NCBI GenBank assembly: GCA_002633005.1
Contig: NMRA01001101.1
Coordinates: 1-54,852 of the forward strand
Source of the DNA: Phoronis australis
Taxonomy: Eukaryota; Phoronida; Phoronidae
Direction: 5' to 3'
Length of the DNA: 54,852 nucleotides
The notes beneath the pieces are model-generated. The model did no database searches and was not told where the DNA came from. It saw only the letters and a list, made by a program, of their open reading frames with translations. Positions 48,407 to 54,852 of this stretch are shown piece after piece. The position numbers and the translations under genes were made by a program. Numbering within the stretch: the stretch's first letter is position 1; each line of letters begins with the position of its first letter.

Positions 48407-49535
48407 GTCCATAAAATCACTCGGATTACAGATGTCGCCAGTGAATTGCAATAAGCAAAAAGACTCCTAGTTGGACGTAGTATAATAAAACAGTGAGTCC
48501 AGCGCAAGCTATATCTTGCAAAACATCCAGGCCATACCTGCAAAGCAAGTCACTTCACCGAAATCAGCCTACGAGGCATTCTACCAATCAACCTGTGACA
48601 AATATTTCGCACAACGAATTCTAAAGTNGAGTAAGAGGTAGACGCCAAAGTAGTCGTGACTCAGTGCATGTTCGTGACGTTTTACACCTTTTAAGGTCTA
48701 CAATTGAAATTGGTACACCACTTCATGAAGTTTGATTTGGAGTGTTTTTTAACTTTAATAAGGCCAAGAATAAAAGGAATGATTATGTTTTATCCCATAC
48801 GCGTTGAATCTGTCGAGGGAAATACGCTAATGTTTTCCGTATTCACCTCCCGCACTACTTCAACAGCGACCGCTGACATGGAAAGTTCAAAAGGTAGGTC
48901 AATGTCGACTCGACGTCGATAGCTGGTTCGATCATCAAACTTTCGAAAAATAGCTTAAAATAATGCAATTGCAACAGTGTGAGTACCACTTGACATGTAG
49001 TCAGGTATCAGTCGTAACATCCAGAACAGGAATGTTAATTACCTGGTATTATGAGTATATGACAGTTCTGTCTCGGTGTTCAATTGCTAAAATTATGTCG
49101 TCTTCAACCCAGACGCCGATTCCTGAATAACGTCGGTCTCGTTAGGACATTCCCAGATGAAATGAATTCTCGATAGGATATGGCAATAGTATTCCTATGT
49201 ATGTGGGAAAACCTATATATATCTCACTCGACATATTCCGCGTATCGACTTGGCGGAATAATGTCTCGTGGGATATTACTTCGTCAACGCCACTCTCTGT
49301 GCGTTTTGTGTATTTATTCAACATGTACACAAGCAAAAATCCAAAAATAAATACAACAAAACGGTGTTCTTATTCGACAACTGTAGCTCTTCAGTTTGGT
49401 AAAAACACTTATTTGAAATGTGACCACAAGCGTTTTTCAAATATTTAAAAGTCCATAAAACCACTCGGATTACAGATGTCGCCAGTGAATTGCAATGACC
49501 AAAAAGACTCGTCGGTGGACGTAGTATAATAAAAC

Positions 49536-51917
49536 CAACGCCTATTTTGATTTCGGAACCATCCAAACGAGCGCCACGAGCGAGTGCTTTTTCTGAAAAT
49601 CGGTGATGGAAATAAAGGCATTCTTTCGTAAAAAGTTATTTTTTCAACACTAGGCATACATGTAACTGAACTACATATGCAAGATATTAGAACAATTTTC
49701 CATTTAGGGTGAGAATATGTTTGGTCACTCCACAGCAATTGATATGAATAAAAATATTTTTAATGAACATAACATTTTCATCGTCGCAAACGCGAAAGTT
49801 AGATTTCATTCCAAAAGTTCAACTTGTTGGGTAAAACGCAGGAAGTTGAGTTCACAGGCTGACTTCATCCGCGACTTTTTCCTAACTGTCCCAAAACACT
49901 TTCTAAAATCCAGTTCATAAAAATTTCTTGTTTTGAAGAGGGGCTCTTTCGGGGAAGCCCTCTTAGTGACGCAGGCTTTGTAAATTTCCAAGACATTTTA
50001 ACATAAGCCTACGATTTCCAACTGCGAAGCAAACTAAGTTCTTAACTTATCTGGACGTAAACTAATGAGGATGCACACTGTAGGTCAGACGCACTGAAGG
50101 AACATTGACAAAACTATTCACTGCGTTCCGCGAGCCAAACAGTAGCGCGTATTTTTTAATGTTGGGGTTCGTCAGAGCATCGACTACAAGGAATGTTTTA
50201 CTCGCGTATAAGTGCAATCCCTCAGGCGTAGCTAAATACGGCATCGACCGTAAAAACAATAAAGCTGTGATGGAATTTTGTAAGACATTGTGGCATTTTA
50301 AACATCTCATAATGATTTACATTTTTGATACTTCAGTGACTTCCGCCTTTTATGAAAGACTAGTTAAATGTCTTCATTCAGTTTTCAATTAGTTAGCAAG
50401 CTGGCATTCTGATGTCGGATATCGCAAGCTTCAATCCGTTGACAATTGAATTCACGAAGTTCTGAAAAGTTAATGTGATCCGGAGAGTCGCTACTCTCCG
50501 AAATATCGACCCTTTGGACTATCAAACCAAACTACAAGAACATCAAATAAATATACGTGTAGCTCATCCAGTTACCCGTCGTCTGCCTGTATTCCCACAG
50601 TGAGGTCCAAAATACTACGCATTATGCTTTGCGTGACCGGAAGCGCCAGCCTAGCGAATGATTTATGAACTGCTATTAACAATAAGGTCTACTCCAACGA
50701 GGCCCTAGTTTCCATGAGTAGCAAGTCAACGTTCAGCACGTCACCGTCACTTTCGTCACTCAGAGATACGGCAGCATCAACTGCAATATTTGAAGAAAAA
50801 AAAAAAAAATCAGTATCGTTCTACAACATTTTACATGTCACTCACGTGTACTACTTGGGCTAATATTTTTCCCATGGACTACATCCGAGTGTGTAAATTC
50901 AGCTGTAGAGCATTTAATACGTAAAGTGAGCTCGAATTCAAAACATTAGAGATGTCAAGATACTGTACAAAAAAATTAAGGATAACATTTTTGTCGTAAA
51001 AACCAAAGATTAAATAAATACTGACAGAAATATAGGTTAACATTCACTTTTATTATACCACAGGAGTCCTCAGCTTCTGATCGTCCCCAATACACTATAA
51101 ATAAATACTACAAGGCAGGACACTCGGGACTAAAAATTCCAAGGGTGTTTCAGTTCAGCCTTGCATATCAAACATAAAACTTAATAAATTTACACAAAAC
51201 AGGGGTTCAACAAACCATTAGCAATTGTTCTTTCTTCTAATACCATTTAAGGTGTCCTGCTCTGGCGAGTTCGTAACAAATTCGCGGTGAAAGCACAAAA
51301 ATTTACTTACTACTTTGTCACACGCTAGTGGGTTCATGGTCAAGTACCGTACGGAATTATCCGATGAGTTACGGAGAGCCGGCAATTGCCGGTTCATCAC
51401 GGAAGGTTACGAAATGGTCTGCTAAGTGTGGAGTTATCGATGTCGTGACTTTCCGTGACAAATCGGCAATTTCCGTGTAAAAAAGAACTTAGTACGCATG
51501 AACTTCCTATCAACAACAAAGACGACACCCATTCCTTTCCTTCTTTTAAACGTCTAACCAGTACGTTTTTGTAATAAATATTCTAACACCGAGGGTGACA
51601 TATATGGCTATTGTGTTCTCTACCTTTGTTGTTTAAGTCTTTCATTATATTTGTCATTTTTGCACTCATATTTTATTTGTATTTTGTTAATATTTTATAT
51701 GCTAATGTTTTCAACCATTTTTGGGTAATCGTGTTCGGACCTTAATTCCTCCGCCATCCGAGATTCCCACTTGTACTTTTATTGAATTTCATTGGTCTTG
51801 AACCTTTTCTAGGATTTCCTGTAGTTATTTGGGACAAACCAAACAACAACAATAATATATATTTTAGGTTGCATTGGGAATTTCAGGGTCACAGCTCTAC
51901 AAATGAATATTTCACAT
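49536..51917. other. Spacer, nothing recognised
   Basis: Overlapping short frames on both strands near 50062-50392 have no recognisable motif. A perfect small hairpin (CGGAGAGT CGCT ACTCTCCG) is present near 50480. Confidence 0.35.
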
Positions 51918-52183
51918 AAGGAACCAGATGGGTTCCTTAATTACAAGAGACAACACACACATTTAAGAAACCCAATGTGTAATTGAGTATCAGATACTAA
52001 GTGGCACAGGTTAGCGTAGTACCAAATGGGTACATAATACCAAATGGGTATTGGCCGATTGCCTACCAACTGGGTCGAGCAAAACGGCAAATTCAATAAC
52101 AAGTACCAAATGGGTACAACTGCCAAATGGGCAAATATCATATAAAAAGTACCAAGTGGGTACATCAAACAGCCAACTGGGCT
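51918..52183. repeat. Array of eight small hairpins with a common loop and compensating stems
   Basis: Eight short inverted repeats share the form (arm)CC-A[AG]NTG-GG(arm'). Arms are AAGGAACC/GGTTCCTT at 51918, GTACC/GGTAC at 52019, AATACC/GGTATT at 52036, ACC/GGT at 52065, GTACC/GGTAC at 52103, TGCC/GGCA at 52121, GTACC/GGTAC at 52149 and AGCC/GGCT at 52171. The five-base loop is AAATG, AACTG, AAGTG or AGATG. The arms differ in sequence yet stay complementary. A weaker ninth lies at 52280. No known element explains it. Confidence 0.7.
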
Positions 52184-52399
52184 ATAACAACCTGCAAAGC
52201 AGGTTCCGGACAAGCTGAGTGAGAAGACCAGCCGGAGCGATAAAAATATTGTGAGGAACGTGGTGTTGTGGCTCAGTATGTACCACATGGGCAGTGTTGT
52301 TCATGGATGAAGAATCCTGTCCACCGCCACAAGCCGCGTGGGGGCTGTGACCCTGGTAGAGGAGTGGCAGGGAATGTGGGGAAAAGTTAGTCGCAACCA

Positions 52400-52852
52400 G
52401 TGGGAAATGGACCGATGCCTTTCTCGGATTTTCCTCCATATTTGTTGAAGCCCAACCCCCCTCCAGCGTGCAGGCAAGACGTGTGGCTTGGGGCACATCA
52501 CCCGAGGGACAGGTTGGATACCTCACGATGGGCAGTAAAGTACCGCTCCCACAAAGGTCACAACCCAGCCAAACCCTGGGCGACCATTGAGCCGGAGTTG
52601 TGGTCGTTGTATATGACAGGCCCTTCCACTGTCGCCCTACGGCACCCACCTACCAGTCGTAGCTGTACCTTAACTACAAAGGAAATTGCACTACATGGCA
52701 GTGCAGACACAAATATACCTGGAGGACCTGGGGTAACTCCCACCCGAGCCTCTTATGTTACAGGGCCACCCAGCACTCCCGGCCGCGCGGCTAGCCAAGA
52801 TGTTTTGAGATGTGCTTGGAACTCTTGCGGCCATTTTCATCAAGGTGGTTAA
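52400..52852 (+). other. Unrecognised open frame, 150 codons, possibly gag-like
   Basis: This GC-richer stretch is open on the plus strand and contains GHNPAKPWATIEPELWSLYM, followed by a proline- and threonine-rich tail and CAWNSCGHFH. The PW..I.PELW pattern vaguely recalls capsid-like proteins of some retroelements, and the terminal cysteine-histidine run could be a broken zinc knuckle. The evidence is weak: the ATG is arbitrary, overlapping minus-strand frames are of similar length, and no neighbouring retroelement enzyme was found. Confidence 0.2.
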
Positions 52853-52885
52853 CAAAATCAAGTTTAAGACTTAAACCAGCCTCCC

Positions 52886-53024
52886 GTTCAGTAACGCTAG
52901 GACCTCACTAAAAAGCAAGACTTCGCGAAATTACGTGAGAATTTGCCGTGTATTTTGAATAAGAAGATGTGACTTTGATTAGGTTTTACCTAGGTCCTAG
53001 CGTAGGTCCTAGCGTCTACTGAAC
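52886..53024. repeat. Inverted repeat GTTCAGTA.ACGCTAGGACCT
   Basis: GTTCAGTAACGCTAGGACCT (52886-52905) faces AGGTCCTAGCG..TACTGAAC (53004-53024), complementary except for one extra base. A further AGGTCCTAGCGT lies at 52992. The roughly 100 bases between carry no feature. It could be a tiny TIR element or foldback. Confidence 0.6.
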
Positions 53025-53590
53025 GCACACCAGGTCTTTCTAAGCCACGTCTAATTTTAGACCTAGTATGCATTTAACCAACGTGGTTTAAAGTCTGAAA
53101 GCCAGGTTCTGTTAGACTGGAGACTATATTTAAAAAGCAGGTTTAAAGCATCCAAGGTGTCCTATTGTGTCGATCTGGATTAACTTAACGAAGAAAGTAT
53201 TGAAGTTCTTCGATGGAACCTCAATCATTCGAGAAAAATAGTTCATGTGTACAGTAGTAGTATCAGTGTGGACATTTGCAGGTGTGTCTGTTACCAACAA
53301 AATGAGTCACAAATGTCTGAAAGATTTCTCCATGATCAAATGGTTTCCCAAAAGAACTAGATAGGGAATACATTAATGTTATAGAAAACGAGAGAACTGG
53401 CGGCAAATCAATCAGCGTAAGCAACAGGCTTGGAGAGGTAATGGTTCAGACTAGCTGCACAGTTCCCACAATCGGAGATTCTGAAATGAAGCAACAGACA
53501 GTTAAAGGGCAATTGGAAACACTTAAAAATGAAGGCCAGGAAGGAAATTACATTGGTGAAAAAGGTCGCGAAGAAAAACTTTGACGGACG
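53025..53590. other. Spacer, nothing recognised
   Basis: Includes short TTTAAACCAG/CTGGTTTAA-like words that recur near 54210-54240, possibly parts of a dispersed repeat. No frame of interest. Confidence 0.3.
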
Positions 53591-53807
53591 CAGTGGCGGA
53601 TCTAGGATATCATGAGGGGGACCAACGTTTTTCGTTCTGTGGTACCTGTGCCCAACAAACGTACACAAACTAAAGAACACGCCGACGATAAGGCGCAACA
53701 TAATGAATACCCTAATTTAATTCCGTATAGTTTTTACTATTCACTTTTTGCTGGCGGCCAAAGGGGAGGGTAGAACCCCTGCCCGGTCGTCCTTAAATCC
53801 GCTACTG
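53591..53807. mobile_element. Miniature inverted-repeat element, TIR CAGTGGCGGATCTAGG
   Basis: The left end CAGTGGCGGATCTAGG and the reverse complement of the right end, CAGTAGCGGATTTAAGG, are similar TIRs enclosing 217 bases with no coding capacity. Ends beginning CAGTGGCGGATC are widespread in animal genomes. A clear target duplication was not found. Related single ends lie near 37966-37982 and 40515. Confidence 0.6.
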
Positions 53808-54339
53808 GGACTAAAGGAGCTCAGGCAGAAGAATCAAAGATGATGCCGTCTTTAGGCTCGCCCGTAACACTCACGACTGTGACGCCTTGCTCGATCACAC
53901 TTATTCTGTGAAACCAGTCCGAATGACAATCTGCAACACGTTTCGGTCTACGTTTGAGTCCGTGTCGTAGTAAACATGAAAAATGAAAATAATACGTTCT
54001 CGTTCTAAATTAATTGAATCGGTGTCTTTCAGCTCCACGGTTGAGCACACTTTTATCGCGCAAGTCAGACATCAATTTAAGAGTGTCAAACCTGGGTCTG
54101 GACAGCTCTTTTAAGAGCTGGCTTAAAAGTTTAACCTGCTTTGAGATCTTAATACAGTTCTAAGGAATGTAATTCTCGTTGTTGAAATGAAAACCGGTGT
54201 AAATCAGGTCTCAAATTGGGTTAAACCAGGTTTTACAAGACCACTGGTAATAACGCTAAGACACCTTTATTACGTGCAATCTGGTCTAAAGTTCCTTGCG
54301 GAAAAAGGCCTTCTATCGGAATCACAGTCTGGTTTCTGC
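53808..54339. other. Spacer, nothing recognised
   Basis: Contains a small hairpin CAGCTCTT TT AAGAGCTG near 54104 and a TTAAACCAGGTTTTA-like word near 54220. No gene seen. Confidence 0.3.
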
Positions 54340-54852
54340 ATTCTACTCTTATTTTAAACAATCACGCTACTGACATTATTTTTAACAATTTGGATCAGAG
54401 GAGGCTTACCGATGCTATTTTTGTTCACCTTAAGAAAGCCTTTGACATTGTGGGCCATGTTATCCTATTACAGCAACTAGAGTCACATGGAGTTAACGAT
54501 AACGAACTTCTTCGGTTTAAAACTGATACGACCTCAACCTGGCTACCAAATACGGTAGCTTTCTTTCCAATTACTCAACCGTTATCACTGGCGTATCTCA
54601 GGGTTCAATTGTGGGCCCTCTATTATTCACTTTTTTGCTAACGATCTCCCTACCGTCCTCCACAACAGTGTATTAGTTTTACACGCTCATGACATCGCAG
54701 TTATGTCCACAACTGGCTCAGTAAAAGAACTTGAAACTTCTCTCAATGATGAGATAGCCCTTATCTATGACTGGCTTTTTAAAAATAAACTCACTCTTAG
54801 CATTTTTGAAACCAAGTCTATGCTGTTGGGAACCCACCACAAATTAAAACAG
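54340..54852 (+). pseudogene. LINE reverse transcriptase remnant, runs off the window end
   Basis: In changing frames this reads RRLTDAIFVHLKKAFDIVGH (the L.KAFD.V.H block with the first catalytic Asp), VILLQQLESHGVNDNELLRF, GVSQGSIVGPLLF, then LHAHDIAVMST where YADDT should be, and YDWLFKNKLTLSIFETKSML. The order is that of a CR1-, L2- or Jockey-type RT. The YADDT box is changed to HAHDI, so the enzyme would be inactive even without the two frameshifts near 54525 and 54640. It is a different family from the LINE at 31225-36720. Confidence 0.75.

Larger units (their letters stand above)
45915..49517. repeat. Duplicated allelic segment around single N at 48628
   Basis: Bases 45915-46704 match 48629-49428 with scattered differences, and 48407-48498 match 49449-49535. 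Between these blocks the first copy has the 1.7-kb insertion 46705-48406, absent from the second. The two copies are joined through a single N, as at 3097 and 4162, so they are probably two haplotypes laid end to end. A true local duplication cannot be excluded. Confidence 0.75.

Noticed and set aside
50062-50392. Overlapping frames of 82 and 95 codons on opposite strands
   Set aside because: No motif on either strand and no splice or neighbour support.

Overview
The window looks like an AT-rich nuclear segment of an animal genome, most likely a marine invertebrate with high heterozygosity. It holds one spliced gene, several non-LTR retrotransposons with metazoan-type reverse transcriptases (including a 2A-like peptide of a kind known from marine invertebrate LINEs), many DNA transposons with terminal inverted repeats (TIRs), and unmerged allelic overlaps joined by single Ns. 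No bacterial-style operon, rRNA, convincing tRNA or CRISPR was seen. The species cannot be named from the sequence.

Gene (2-4656, +): the 3' end of a multimodular nonribosomal peptide synthetase (NRPS). The order is end of an epimerization-type domain, a complete condensation domain with an intact HHxxxDG motif, a shrunken adenylation remnant, a carrier domain and a type I thioesterase split by one intron. Two assembly duplications (2294-3898 and 3987-4337), each centred on one N, interrupt the thioesterase part.

Transposon-rich part (4657-31220): a minus-strand L1-type RT remnant (about 7370-7790). Three insertions flanked by TTAA: 8181-10886, which carries a decayed minus-strand coding segment, and 12389-14937 with its inverted relative at 21736-22656, which contains a 378-base gap. 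A complex repeat array (18610-23035) repeats a compact set of NRF1-, ETS- and YY1-like sites and CTTGGCGGAA palindromes. Further on are a dispersed repeat (17030-17960 and 26350-27600), a 150-bp tandem repeat, and a 420-450-bp tandem repeat split by a TIR element with a 3-bp duplication. That element contains a near-perfect 83-bp foldback.

Retrotransposon part (31225-42510): a decayed but nearly complete CR1/L2-like LINE with an ORF1 remnant, 2A-like peptide, endonuclease, RT, CCHC-like tail and a 3' stem-loop, then a 5'-truncated L1-type ORF2 end.

Last part (42510-54852): a (GT)n microsatellite, a duplicated allelic segment in which only one copy has a 1.7-kb TTAA-flanked insertion (46705-48406), an unusual array of short hairpins with compensating stems (51918-52183), a small CAGTGGCGGATC-type MITE, and a degenerate RT running off the window end. 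The repeats do not appear to work with the NRPS gene; they are its genomic surroundings.
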